Source: Sphingobium bisphenolivorans
GTDB taxonomy: Bacteria; Pseudomonadota; Alphaproteobacteria; Sphingomonadales; Sphingomonadaceae
Assembly: GCF_000412635.1 (NCBI RefSeq)
Contig: NZ_ASTG01000020.1
Location: 29,974-93,973 of the forward strand
Reading direction: 5' to 3'
DNA length: 64,000 bases
Shown: piece by piece, positions 8,389 to 19,218 of the stretch
Numbering within the stretch: position 1 is the first letter of the stretch
Layout of the letters: every line of letters begins with the position of its first letter
Position numbers and translations under genes: made by a program
The notes under the pieces: model-generated
Told to the model about the DNA's origin: nothing
Seen by the model: the letters and a program-made list of their open reading frames with translations, nothing else
The model's database searches: none

Positions 8389-9303
8389 TCAGGCAGCGGC
8401 CAGCCGCGCCATGCGGCCGATCTGGTCGCCGGCGATGCGCATCATCGCCTTCTGCAGCTTCTCGAAGGCGCGGACTTCGATCTGGCGCACACGTTCCCGG
8501 CTGACGCCGTAGACCTGGCTCAGTTCTTCCAGCGTCTTGGGCTCTTCAGCCAGGCGCCGCTCGGCCAGGATATGCTTTTCCCGGTCGTTGAGGTCGTCCA
8601 TCGCCTCCACCAGCATGTCGTGACGCAGTTCGCGTTCCTGATCGTCAGCGACACGCTCGTCCTGAAGCGGATCGGTGTCGGCGAGCCAGTCCTGCCATTG
8701 ACCCTCGCCATCCTCACGCATGGGAACATTGAGCGACGTATCGCCACCCATAGCCATGCGGCGGTTCATGGAGATGACGTCCTCCTCCGTGACGCCCAGA
8801 TCGGTCGCGATCTTCTTGACGTCGTCGGGGTGGAGATCGCCATCCTCGAACGCTTCGATGTTATTCTTCATCCGGCGAAGGTTGAAGAACAGCTTCTTCT
8901 GCGCGGCGGTGGTGCCCATTTTCACGAGGCTCCAGGACCGCAGGATGAACTCCTGGATCGAGGCGCGAATCCACCACATGGCATAGGTCGCCAGGCGGAA
9001 GCCGCGATCGGGCTCGAACTTCTTCACGCCCTGCATCAGGCCGATATTCCCTTCGGAAATCAGTTCGCTGACGGGCAGGCCATAGCCTCGATAACCCATG
9101 GCGATCTTGGCCACGAGACGCAGGTGGGAGGTCACCAGCTGAGCCGCGGCTTCGGAGTCCGCATGCTCGGCATAGCGCTTCGCAAGCATATATTCCTGCT
9201 CGGGCGTCAGGATCGGAAATTTGCGGATTTCCGACAGATAGCGGTTGAGGCTGGCTTCGCCGCCCAGCGCAGGAACCGCGGGGACATTGGTCTTTCCGGC
9301 CAT
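8389..9303 (-). CDS. rpoH: RNA polymerase heat-shock sigma factor (sigma-32)
   Basis: This 304-residue group 3 sigma-70 protein directs heat-shock transcription. Region 2 is at about residues 40-110 (SEGNIGLMQGVKKFEPDRG, YAMWWIRASIQEFI) and the RpoH box follows (TTAAQKKLFFNLRR), which separates it from RpoD. Region 4 is at the C-terminus (TLEELSQVYGVSRERVRQIE). The ATG at 9303 (MAGKTNVP) is chosen because AAAGGTGACGAC lies directly upstream; longer in-frame starts lack a site. The clpP promoter in this window has a matching RpoH-type sequence. Its own terminator separates it from mtgA. Confidence 0.97.
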   Translation of the reverse strand: MAGKTNVPAVPALGGEASLNRYLSEIRKFPILTPEQEYMLAKRYAEHADSEAAAQLVTSHLRLVAKIAMGYRGYGLPVSELISEGNIGLMQGVKKFEPDRGFRLATYAMWWIRASIQEFILRSWSLVKMGTTAAQKKLFFNLRRMKNNIEAFEDGDLHPDDVKKIATDLGVTEEDVISMNRRMAMGGDTSLNVPMREDGEGQWQDWLADTDPLQDERVADDQERELRHDMLVEAMDDLNDREKHILAERRLAEEPKTLEELSQVYGVSRERVRQIEVRAFEKLQKAMMRIAGDQIGRMARLAAA

Positions 9304-9346
9304 GTCGTCACCTTTCCCTTTCATGCGCGGCGGGACCCAGAAGAGG

Positions 9347-9375
9347 CATCCGATGCGCCGTCGCAAACTTGTCAA
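9347..9375 (-). promoter_or_regulatory. possible rpoH promoter
   Basis: On the minus strand a perfect -35 TTGACA (9375-9370) is followed after 17 bases by CGGATG (9352-9347), a weak -10. It lies in the 75-base gap between the rluD stop and the rpoH start. The weak -10 keeps confidence low. Confidence 0.3.
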
Positions 9376-9378
9376 AAC

Positions 9379-10332
9379 CTATACGTGAAGCTCGCTTAAC
9401 AGTTCCTGCATATCGGCGGGCAGAGGGCTGTCGAAGCTGAGACGTTCACCGCTTAACGGATGTATGAACCCCAGCCTTTTGGCGTGCAATGCCTGCCTTT
9501 TGAAACCCAGCGTTTCCAGTATCGATTTGAAACCTTTTCTTTCTCTACTGTAAATCGGGTCGCCAATCAAGGGGTGACCAAGATGGGTCATGTGCACGCG
9601 CACCTGATGCGTGCGCCCCGTTTCCAACCTGCATTCGACCAAGGCAGCGCCGCGCAGGATCTGAACGGTGCGGTAATGGGTCACGGCATGCTTGCCGCGT
9701 CCTTCACGGTGAACCGCCATCTTCTTGCGATCGGAATCCGAGCGGCCGACCCATGTATCCACCACGCCCGATGGCGGCGCGGGCACACCATAGACGATCG
9801 CGGCGTAGAGGCGGTCGATGCTGTGCGCCTTGAACTGCTGCGCCAGCCCCTCATGCGCGCGGTCGGACTTGGCCACTACCAGAAGGCCCGACGTGTCCTT
9901 GTCGATCCGGTGGACGATACCCGGCCGCGCCACACCGCCGATGCCGGAAAGCTGGCCCTTGCAATGATGCAGCAGCGCATTGACGAGCGTGCCGTCCAGA
10001 TTGCCGGCGGCGGGGTGGACAACCAGCCCGGCCGGCTTGTCGATGACGATCAGGTCCGCATCTTCATGCACGATGCTGAGCGGAATATCCTGCGCGATCG
10101 CCTCTGCATCGACGGGCGGCGGGATGCTGACGGCGAAGGCCTGTCCCGGCGCCACCTTCATCGACGGATTGAGCGCGCGGCCGCTCGCAGTCACCCGGCC
10201 GTCGAGGATCAAGGCCTTTAGCCGTTCGCGCGACAGTTCGGGCAACAATTCTGCCAGCGCGCGGTCGAGGCGCATGCCCGCCTGCGCGTCGGCAATCTTC
10301 GCTTCGATGATGATGGAAACCCCCGAACCCAT
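9379..10332 (-). CDS. rluD: RluD-family 23S rRNA pseudouridine synthase
   Basis: The 317-residue protein converts uridines in helix 69 of 23S rRNA to pseudouridine if it is a true RluD. An S4-like RNA-binding domain is at about residues 18-75 (MRLDRALAELLPELSRERLKALI). The RluA/RluD catalytic domain follows with HRIDKDTSGLLVV, where the Asp is the nucleophile, and RTHQVRVHMTHLGHPLIGD. The length and domain order fit RluD better than RluA or RluC, but the exact target is inferred. The ATG at 10332 is only 20 bases from the start of the divergent JAMM gene, so the upstream signals overlap. Confidence 0.92.
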   Translation of the reverse strand: MGSGVSIIIEAKIADAQAGMRLDRALAELLPELSRERLKALILDGRVTASGRALNPSMKVAPGQAFAVSIPPPVDAEAIAQDIPLSIVHEDADLIVIDKPAGLVVHPAAGNLDGTLVNALLHHCKGQLSGIGGVARPGIVHRIDKDTSGLLVVAKSDRAHEGLAQQFKAHSIDRLYAAIVYGVPAPPSGVVDTWVGRSDSDRKKMAVHREGRGKHAVTHYRTVQILRGAALVECRLETGRTHQVRVHMTHLGHPLIGDPIYSRERKGFKSILETLGFKRQALHAKRLGFIHPLSGERLSFDSPLPADMQELLSELHV

Positions 10333-10352
10333 TGGTTAAGCATGTAGGAATG

Positions 10353-10751
10353 ATGGTCCGCATTTCAAGACGGCTTCTGGAACAAATCATGACCCTTGCG
10401 CAGAACGATCGGCATGAGGTCTGCGGGCTGCTGCTTGGGTCGCGGGAAGAGGTGGATGAAATCGTGCCTGCTTCCAATGTAGCATCCGATCCGGCGCGAC
10501 ATTTCGAACTGGACCCGATCGTGCTGATCGCGGCCCATCGGGCGCAGCGTGCCGGCGGTCCGCGCATCGTCGGCCACTATCATTCGCATCCGGGCGGACT
10601 TGCCGTGCCATCGGCCACCGACAGGGCAAATGCGGTGCCGGACGGCAGTTTCTGGCTGATCGTCGGCAGCGGGGATGCAAGGTTATGGATCGCCTCGCCG
10701 ATGCACGACGGACAGGTCCAGTTTGCCGAGGGGACGCTGGAGGTGGCGTGA
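10353..10751 (+). CDS. JAMM/MPN+ family metallopeptidase (M67)
   Basis: A 132-residue single-domain protein with the zinc motif of the JAMM family: Glu in EVCGLLLG and GHYHSHPGGLAVPSATD (H-x-H, then Ser and Asp at family spacing). Bacterial members cut ubiquitin-like or sulfur-carrier proteins, or act in cysteine and thiocarboxylate metabolism; here no such partner is next to it. The ATG at 10353 has AGGA five bases before it; the ATG at 10350 and a TTG at 10332 are less likely. The chpT gene follows 82 bases downstream on the same strand. Confidence 0.85.
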   Translation: MVRISRRLLEQIMTLAQNDRHEVCGLLLGSREEVDEIVPASNVASDPARHFELDPIVLIAAHRAQRAGGPRIVGHYHSHPGGLAVPSATDRANAVPDGSFWLIVGSGDARLWIASPMHDGQVQFAEGTLEVA

Positions 10752-10833
10752 AGGAGGGTTGCATCACACCGCCGGGCAGCGCATTAGCCTCAAGTCCTTT
10801 TCCTGTTTCACTTTCCGGCGGCAGCGAACCTTC

Positions 10834-11487
10834 ATGACCCATCCGATCGACAGCATCGAATTTGCGAGCCTGCTTTGTTCCCGTCTGTGCCATGATCTGT
10901 TGAGCCCTGTCGGTGCGCTCAACAACGGCCTCGAACTGATGGCGGACGAGACGGACCCGGAAATGCGGCAACGCTGTCTCGATCTGCTGGCGGACAGCGC
11001 CAAGACGTCCGCCAACAAGCTCAAATTCTTCCGCCTGGCCTTTGGCTCGGCGGGCGGCTTTGGCGATGCGGTGCCGACGCATGAGGCACGGGTTGCGATC
11101 GAAGGCATGTTCGCCGCCTCTGGCCGCGTGAAGATCGGCTGGATGGTCGAGGAGGATATTCTCGACAAATTGCCCGTGAAGGTGCTGCTGAACCTGGCGC
11201 TCATCGCCGGGGATGCGCTGGTACGCGGCGGGCAATTGGACATTGGTGCGGAGCGGCGGCCCGGCGTCACGGAGATCGTGGTGCGGGCGGAAGGGCCGAA
11301 GCTTGTCCTCGATCCGGACCTGCGTGCGGCGCTGGCGGGCACATTACCGGAAGAAGGGCTGGCCTCGCGCACCTCTGCGGCGTGGATGGTGCGGACGCTG
11401 GTGACGAGCGCGGGCGGCGACATTGCGCTTTCGGCAGCGGGTGAGCCGGTTCTGCTCTTCGGCGCTTCCATACCGGATGGGCACTGA
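10834..11487 (+). CDS. chpT: histidine phosphotransferase ChpT-like
   Basis: The 217-residue protein begins with a helix carrying the phospho-acceptor His (LCSRLCHDLLSPVGALNNGLE, His near residue 19), followed by a degenerate ATPase-like C-terminal domain. This is the layout of ChpT, which passes phosphate from the CckA hybrid kinase to CtrA and CpdR and so controls the cell cycle in alphaproteobacteria. The ATG at 10834 starts MTHPIDSIEFASLL. The neighbours (JAMM upstream, convergent nitronate monooxygenase downstream) do not add to the function. ClpX, which removes CtrA, is also in this window. Confidence 0.85.
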   Translation: MTHPIDSIEFASLLCSRLCHDLLSPVGALNNGLELMADETDPEMRQRCLDLLADSAKTSANKLKFFRLAFGSAGGFGDAVPTHEARVAIEGMFAASGRVKIGWMVEEDILDKLPVKVLLNLALIAGDALVRGGQLDIGAERRPGVTEIVVRAEGPKLVLDPDLRAALAGTLPEEGLASRTSAAWMVRTLVTSAGGDIALSAAGEPVLLFGASIPDGH

Positions 11488-11490
11488 AGC

Positions 11491-12546
11491 TCAGCGGCGG
11501 GACTGAACCAGCTCGGCGGCCAGGGTCCTGACAAGATCGGCAGCGGGCAAGGGGCGGGCGAGCGGTGCCCCCTGACCCGCCCATTGAGCGCCGTAGCCAT
11601 ATTCTCCCTTCGCTTTGGCAGCAGCGTTGAGAGCTTTGCCAGCGTCATAAGCGATGGGGTAAGCGGGGGGCGTCCGTTCAGATGCAGCGTCCCATGCGGT
11701 GAAGAGGTTGGCGAGACAGCGGGCCGGACGGCCTGAGATGGCGCGGGTCATCACCGTATGGTGTGCCGCCGGGCTGCGGAGCGCTGCGCGATAGCTCTCG
11801 TCGGCGCTGCTTTCCGGGCAGGCGATGAAGGCCGTGCCCAATTGCGCGGCGGCGGCGCCGAGGTCCAATGCTGCGGCTATTCCCCGACCGTCCATGATGC
11901 CGCCGGCTGCGATGACCGGCAATTGACATCGAACGGCCAGGAGCCGGGTGAGCGCCATGGTCCCGAGTTGGTCGTCCAGCGCGTCCGGGTCAAAAATGCC
12001 CCGGTGTCCGCCCGCCTCATAGCCTTGGGCGACAAGCGCATCGATCCCGGCCTGCGCTGCGGCCTGCGCCTCTTCAAGATTTGTGACAGTGGCGATCAGG
12101 AACGAACCCGCCTGTTTGAGAGCGGAGATGCGTGCCCTGTCCGGCACGCCGAAATGGAAACTGACCACCGGCGGCGCGAGATCGATCAAGGTGGCCAGCA
12201 TCGCGTCGTCCTGCTGGAAGCTTTGATAGATTTCATGGAGTGCTGCCGGTGGCTCAGCATCCTGCTCGCGGAACAATGGGGTGAGCGCTTCCAGCCACCC
12301 AGCCTCTGCGCTTGCCTCTGGAATGGCCGGACGGTGCGCGAAAAGATTGACGTTGAAGGGGCGATCGGTCAGCGCGCGAACGGCCTCGATCATCGTGCGC
12401 GCACCGGTTGCATCGGTAGCGCCGACCGCGACGGAACCGAGCGCGCCCACGTTGGAGACGGCTGCGGCCATGGCCGGCGTCGAAACGCCAGCCATCGGCG
12501 CCTGAACGATGGGATGGGTGAGGCTCAGCGAGTCGATCAGGGCCAT
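11491..12546 (-). CDS. nitronate monooxygenase (FMN, NPD family)
   Basis: The 351-residue protein is a TIM-barrel flavoenzyme of the 2-nitropropane dioxygenase family, which oxidises toxic nitronates using O2. Visible marks are PIVQAPMAGVSTPAMAAAV at the N-terminus, AQGYEAGGHRG (FMN site and catalytic His) near the middle, PVIAAGGIMDGRG, and GAAAAQLGTAF with phosphate-binding glycines. The ATG at 12546 (MALIDSLSLTHPI) fits family starts, though its ribosome site is weak. Convergent with chpT (3-base gap) and downstream of glnA behind a terminator, so it has its own promoter or relies on read-through. The natural substrate is not known. Confidence 0.88.
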   Translation of the reverse strand: MALIDSLSLTHPIVQAPMAGVSTPAMAAAVSNVGALGSVAVGATDATGARTMIEAVRALTDRPFNVNLFAHRPAIPEASAEAGWLEALTPLFREQDAEPPAALHEIYQSFQQDDAMLATLIDLAPPVVSFHFGVPDRARISALKQAGSFLIATVTNLEEAQAAAQAGIDALVAQGYEAGGHRGIFDPDALDDQLGTMALTRLLAVRCQLPVIAAGGIMDGRGIAAALDLGAAAAQLGTAFIACPESSADESYRAALRSPAAHHTVMTRAISGRPARCLANLFTAWDAASERTPPAYPIAYDAGKALNAAAKAKGEYGYGAQWAGQGAPLARPLPAADLVRTLAAELVQSRR

Positions 12547-12663
12547 GGCTGCGATTTTCCGCCTTTGCGGGCTGCGACGCAATGGCTTCGACTTTGCTCG
12601 CGACTGGGAGGCTACAGGCCAGCCTTTCGTTGGATCGGTCGCCGTCAGCCGGCACGGCCTCAA

Positions 12664-12695
12664 GAAAAAGGCCCGGCCACTTGCGCGACCGAGCC
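12664..12695 (-). terminator. terminator after glnA
   Basis: On the minus strand GGCTCGG (12695-12689), a 12-base loop and CCGGGCC (12676-12670) form a stem with one G-T pair, followed by TTTTT (12669-12665). It begins 25 bases after the glnA stop. Confidence 0.7.
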
Positions 12696-12720
12696 CATTT
12701 TCTTTCAACTGCCGAAAGGA

Positions 12721-14133
12721 TCAGCTGCTGTAGTACATGTCGAATTCGACCGGCGAGGGAGCCATTTCCCAGCGGTACACTTCGGGCCACTTCAGTTCGA
12801 TATAGGCTTCGATCTGGTCCTTGGTGAACACGTCGCCCTTCAGCAGGAAGTCGTGGTCAGCGGCCAGCGAGTCGAGCGCTTCACGCAGCGAGGCGCAGAC
12901 GGTCGGCACCTGGCTCAGTTCTTCCGGCGGCAGGTCGTAGAGATTCTTGTCCATGGCCTGGCCCGGATGAATCTTGTTTTCGATGCCGTCGAGGCCCGCC
13001 ATCAGCAGCGCCGAATAGCAGAGATAGGGGTTCGCCATCGCGTCGGGGAAGCGGAATTCAACGCGCTTCGCCTTGGCGCCCGCGCCGTAGGGAATACGGC
13101 AGGAGGCCGAGCGGTTGCGGGCCGAATAGGCCAGCAGAACCGGCGCCTCGAAGCCCGGCACCAGACGCTTGTAGCTGTTGGTGGTCGGGTTGGTGAATGC
13201 GTTCAGGGCCTTGGCATGCTTGATGACGCCGCCGATGAAGTAGAGGCAGGTTTCGCTGAGGCCGGCATAGCCTTCACCCGCGAAGAGCGGCTTGCCGCCT
13301 TCCCAGATCGACATGTGGGTGTGCATGCCCGAACCATTGTCCTGCGCGATCGGCTTGGGCATGAAGGTCGCCGACTTGCCATAGGCCTGGGCGACGTTCC
13401 ACACGACATACTTGTAGATCTGCATGCGGTCGGCGGTCTGGACCAGCGTGCCGAAGGTCAGGCCGAGTTCGTGCTGGGCGGCGGCGACTTCATGGTGGTG
13501 CTTGTCGCATGGCAGGCCCATTTCGAGCATGGTCGAAACCATCTCGGCGCGGATGTCGGTGGCCGGATCGACCGGAGCGACCGGGAAATAGCCGCCCTTG
13601 GCACGGGGACGGTGGCCGAGGTTGCCGCCTTCATATTCCTTGCCGGTGTTGGTCGGCAGTTCGATGTCGTCGATCTTGTAGTAGCTCTGCGAGTAATCAT
13701 TCTCGAAGCGCACGTCGTCGAACATGAAGAATTCGGCTTCCGGACCGACATAGACCGTGTCGCCGAAACCGGCCGACTTCACGAACGCCTCGGCGCGCTT
13801 GGCGGTCGAGCGCGGGTCGCGGCTGTAGAGTTCGCCCGTGTCCGGCTCCACGATGTCGCAGATGAGGATCAGCATTGGCGTGGCGCTGAACGGATCGACA
13901 TAGACGGCGTCCAGGTCGGGCTTCAGGATCATGTCGGATTCGTTGATCGTCTTCCAGCCTTCGATCGAAGAACCGTCGAACATCAGGCCCTGGGTCAGTT
14001 CATCCTCGCCCAGCACCGAAGCGACCATGGTCAGGTGCTGCCACTTGCCCTTGGGATCGGTGAAGCGGACGTCGACCCACTCGATCTCCTTTTCCTCGAT
14101 CATCTTCAGGATGTCTTTAGGCGTGTTAGCCAT
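12721..14133 (-). CDS. glnA: glutamine synthetase, type I
   Basis: The 470-residue enzyme makes glutamine from glutamate, ammonia and ATP as a dodecamer. It has the latch [10 protein letters not shown] near residue 50, the metal and substrate segment [21 protein letters not shown], and the adenylylation site NLYDLPPEE with Tyr399. The length matches GlnA of proteobacteria. It lies 102 bases downstream of glnB on the same strand, the usual glnBA operon, so PII and adenylyltransferase control are expected. A small hairpin sits in the gap. The start is preceded by GAAAGAAGG. Confidence 0.98.
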   Translation of the reverse strand: MANTPKDILKMIEEKEIEWVDVRFTDPKGKWQHLTMVASVLGEDELTQGLMFDGSSIEGWKTINESDMILKPDLDAVYVDPFSATPMLILICDIVEPDTGELYSRDPRSTAKRAEAFVKSAGFGDTVYVGPEAEFFMFDDVRFENDYSQSYYKIDDIELPTNTGKEYEGGNLGHRPRAKGGYFPVAPVDPATDIRAEMVSTMLEMGLPCDKHHHEVAAAQHELGLTFGTLVQTADRMQIYKYVVWNVAQAYGKSATFMPKPIAQDNGSGMHTHMSIWEGGKPLFAGEGYAGLSETCLYFIGGVIKHAKALNAFTNPTTNSYKRLVPGFEAPVLLAYSARNRSASCRIPYGAGAKAKRVEFRFPDAMANPYLCYSALLMAGLDGIENKIHPGQAMDKNLYDLPPEELSQVPTVCASLREALDSLAADHDFLLKGDVFTKDQIEAYIELKWPEVYRWEMAPSPVEFDMYYSS

Positions 14134-14158
14134 TTCGAACTTGCCCTTCTTTCGTGAT

Positions 14159-14176
14159 TACCCCCCCGAAGGGGTA
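14159..14176 (-). other. small hairpin in the glnB-glnA gap
   Basis: On the minus strand TACCCC pairs with GGGGTA around a C/G-rich loop containing TTCG, giving a compact, stable hairpin 26 bases before the glnA ATG. It could protect the mRNA end or alter glnA expression relative to glnB; it has no T-tract. The role is speculative. Confidence 0.35.
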
Positions 14177-14235
14177 GGTTGATGCGTGCGTCCGCCTGGC
14201 CGCGAGCAGCCGGCGAGAACCCTTTGGAGAAAGTG

Positions 14236-14646
<411 letters not shown>

Positions 14647-14684
14647 TCATCTTGCCCCACCGACAGGTGCCGTCCCTCTTTCCA

Positions 14685-14700
14685 ATCAATTACCGTGCCA
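14685..14700 (-). promoter_or_regulatory. sigma-54-like -24/-12 element before glnB
   Basis: On the minus strand TGGCAC (14700-14695), five bases and TTGAT (14689-14685) resemble TGGCAC-N5-TTGCW. The -12 GC is GA here, a serious mismatch, so this may not be functional. The distance to the glnB ATG is about 110 bases, reasonable for a leader. Confidence 0.25.
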
Positions 14701-14748
14701 AATGGCGAATCGCTGCGTCTGCTTTCTGCGATGCAGTACCGTTTGTCC

Positions 14749-14773
14749 ATATTGCCCGGATTCCGGGCAATAT
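14749..14773. promoter_or_regulatory. perfect 25-base palindrome between map and glnB
   Basis: ATATTGCCCGGA (14749-14760), central T, TCCGGGCAATAT (14762-14773). The 12-base arms match with no error. There is no T-tract on either side and the single-base centre makes a hairpin strained, so a dimeric repressor operator is more likely than a terminator. It sits about 175 bases before the glnB ATG and 37 bases after the map stop. The binding protein is unknown. Confidence 0.5.
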
Positions 14774-14809
14774 TTCCGCGCCCTGCCTATTTTTTGGGCA
14801 GTTTGGCGA

Positions 14810-15640
14810 TCAGTTATGATAGGGCGGCGCGTTGAGGCCCGCGGGGCTTTTCGTAAAAATCTCGCAGCCGGTTTCCGTGATGCCGATGCTGTGTTCAAAC
14901 TGGGCGGAAAGCGTGCGGTCGCGGGTGACGGCGGTCCAGCCATCCTCCATCATCTTCACGCCCGGCTTGCCGATATTGATCATCGGCTCGATGGTGAAGA
15001 ACATGCCCGGGCGCAGTTCAGGGCCGGTGCCCGGCCGGCCGACATGAACCACCTCCGGACTATCATGGAACACGCGGCCAAGGCCGTGGCCGCAAAAGTC
15101 GCGGACCACCCCATAGCGATGCTTTTCCGCATGCTTCTGGATCGCGTAGCCGATGTCGCCCAGATGGTTTCCGGGCTTCGCCTGATCGATCCCGAGCATC
15201 AGGCATTCATAGGTCACCTCGACTAGCCGGCGCGCCTTGATCGACGTTTCGCCGCAAATATACATGCGGCTCGTGTCGCCATGCCAGCCATCCACCAGCG
15301 GCGTCACGTCGATGTTGAGGATATCGCCGTCCTTGAGTTTCAGGTCGCCCGGAATGCCATGGCAGATCACATTGTTGAGCGAGATGCAGCAGCTATGGGT
15401 ATAGCCCCGATAGCCAAGGGTCGCCGGCACGCCGCCGCCATCCAGCGTCATCCGCCGGACGATGTCGTCCAACTCTCCGGTGGTAACGCCGGGCACGACA
15501 TGGGGCACCAGCGCGTCGAGGATTTCCGCCGCCAGCCGTCCGGCCTTGCGCATCCCTTCGAAGCCTGAAGCGTCGTACAGCTTGATCGCGGTCGAGCGGG
15601 AGATCGGCGCGTCCGCCGTCATCGTCATATATTCGGTCAT
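14810..15640 (-). CDS. map: methionine aminopeptidase, type I
   Basis: The 276-residue enzyme removes the initiator Met. Its five metal ligands are in place: Asp in NIDVTPLVDG, Asp in WHGDTSRMY, His in FCGHGLGRVFHD, Glu in FTIEPMI and Glu in QFEHSIGIT. His in the active-site wall (GYTHSCCISLN) is also seen. The length is normal for type Ia. The ATG at 15640 has no clear ribosome site. TATAGT lies six bases before it on the minus strand, so the transcript could be leaderless. An in-frame ATG at 15628 is an alternative. It reads towards glnB. Confidence 0.96.
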   Translation of the reverse strand: MTEYMTMTADAPISRSTAIKLYDASGFEGMRKAGRLAAEILDALVPHVVPGVTTGELDDIVRRMTLDGGGVPATLGYRGYTHSCCISLNNVICHGIPGDLKLKDGDILNIDVTPLVDGWHGDTSRMYICGETSIKARRLVEVTYECLMLGIDQAKPGNHLGDIGYAIQKHAEKHRYGVVRDFCGHGLGRVFHDSPEVVHVGRPGTGPELRPGMFFTIEPMINIGKPGVKMMEDGWTAVTRDRTLSAQFEHSIGITETGCEIFTKSPAGLNAPPYHN

Positions 15641-15731
15641 GGTGTGACTATAGGCGGCGGCCGCGGATAATGCGAGGGGGTCGGCTGCAGCAGGCTAGGC
15701 AGCAACGCCTGCAGCGGCTATGCCCTGCGCC

Positions 15732-16493
15732 ATGGCCGATAGTGAACGCATCTGGACCGCAGCGCTGATCGTCATCGGCGACGAGATTCTCTCCGGCCGC
15801 ACGCAGGACAAGAATGTCGCGCAGATCGCCGCCTGGCTGAACGTGCAGGGCATTCGCCTGCGGGAGGTTCGCGTAGTCGCCGACGACAGCGGCGCTATCA
15901 TCGACGCGGTCAACACGCTCAGGATCAGCAACGACTATCTTTTCACGACGGGCGGCATCGGGCCGACTCACGACGATATCACGGTCGATGCGATTGCCGC
16001 GGCGCTGGGTGTGGAGGTCGAAATCCATCCGCAGGCGCGCGCGATCCTGTCGGGCTATTATGAAACACGCGGCGGCCTTACCGACGCGAGGCTGCGCATG
16101 GCGCGCGTTCCTGCCGGCAGCAGCCTGATCGAAAACCGCATGTCGGGCGCGCCGGGCATCCGGCATGGCAATATCTTCATCATGGCCGGGGTGCCGCATA
16201 TCACGGCGGGCATGCTGGACAGCCTGACCGGTACCTTGGAAGGCGGATTGCCGGTGCTTTCAGCCACGATCGGCTGCTGGGTGGCGGAGAGTGAGATTGC
16301 GGACCTGCTTGCCAGTACCGAGCGGGCGCATGAGGGATGCCAGATCGGCAGCTATCCCTTTTTTCGCCAGGGCAGGACGGGCGCGAACTTCGTCGTTCGC
16401 TCGACCGACGCAGCGATGCTCGACCGCTGTGTCGCCGACCTGAGCGCGCGGCTGGAGCGTGGCGGCTGGCCTGTGGTGGCTGGCGGCATCTGA
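15732..16493 (+). CDS. CinA N-terminal / molybdopterin-binding domain protein
   Basis: The 253-residue protein contains the MoaB/MogA-like fold: ALIVIGDEILSGRTQDKN at the N-terminus and the phosphate-binding FTTGGIGPTHDDITVDAIA near residue 80. This is the CinA N-terminal (COG1058) domain; the C-terminal nicotinamide deamidase domain of full CinA is absent, so it may act as an ADP-ribose pyrophosphatase or simply bind a nucleotide. The ATG at 15732 is taken because the domain starts nine residues later. It is divergent from map with a gap of 91 bases and precedes katG. Confidence 0.85.
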   Translation: MADSERIWTAALIVIGDEILSGRTQDKNVAQIAAWLNVQGIRLREVRVVADDSGAIIDAVNTLRISNDYLFTTGGIGPTHDDITVDAIAAALGVEVEIHPQARAILSGYYETRGGLTDARLRMARVPAGSSLIENRMSGAPGIRHGNIFIMAGVPHITAGMLDSLTGTLEGGLPVLSATIGCWVAESEIADLLASTERAHEGCQIGSYPFFRQGRTGANFVVRSTDAAMLDRCVADLSARLERGGWPVVAGGI

Positions 16494-16634
16494 TCGGCTC
16501 GCCGGTGAGAGCCGGATTTCGACAGCTAGTGCGGACGCATGGAACTGCTGATCGATTCGCCGACTTTCTGTGATGGACGGAGATCATTTTGTCCGCCGGC
16601 CGTACGCGCCTATCGTTCCCCCACAAATATCTGA

Positions 16635-18872
<2,238 letters not shown>

Positions 18873-18899
18873 TAACAGCCTGTATCTAACCCTTGGGGA

Positions 18900-18928
18900 G
18901 GCGGCGGCAGCGATGCCGCCGCCTTTTT
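18900..18928 (+). terminator. terminator after katG
   Basis: GGCGGCGGCA (18900-18909), loop GCGA, TGCCGCCGCC (18914-18923), then TTTTT. It is a perfect 10-base stem 28 bases after the katG stop. Confidence 0.9.
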
Positions 18929-19218
18929 CGCGGAAATGGAGTGCGCATAAGGGCTTGCCGCTAATTGTAGCGACTCAACCGCGGCCATATGTGTCTGCTG
19001 AGCGGCAGGCTGCGTTGCATCCATGTTGTGCAGCAAGCTATGCTGCGGCGCATCAACAGCTGGCAGGCTCCAGCGATCGGAGGTCGGGCTTGATCGCCTG
19101 ACGTCCAACCATGTGGAGGGCGTAGATTGTTCGGCACCGGGGATTTCTCCGGACGGCTTTGTGCGTCCTTTTCAGGCTGGTCCGATTGGAATGCCGTTTT
19201 GAAGAAGGAGAAAATGTG
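18929..19218. other. 290-base gap before ugd, no gene seen
   Basis: I see no convincing reading frame. A small hairpin GCAGCA/TGCTGC lies at about 19030-19046. The ribosome site GAAGGAG is just before the ugd ATG. A leader and promoter for ugd must lie here, but no box is clear enough to name. Confidence 0.4.

Noticed and set aside
11758..14157. Open frame of 799 codons on the plus strand
   Set aside because: It runs antisense through the nitronate monooxygenase and glnA genes, both clearly coding on the minus strand. High GC explains the lack of stops.
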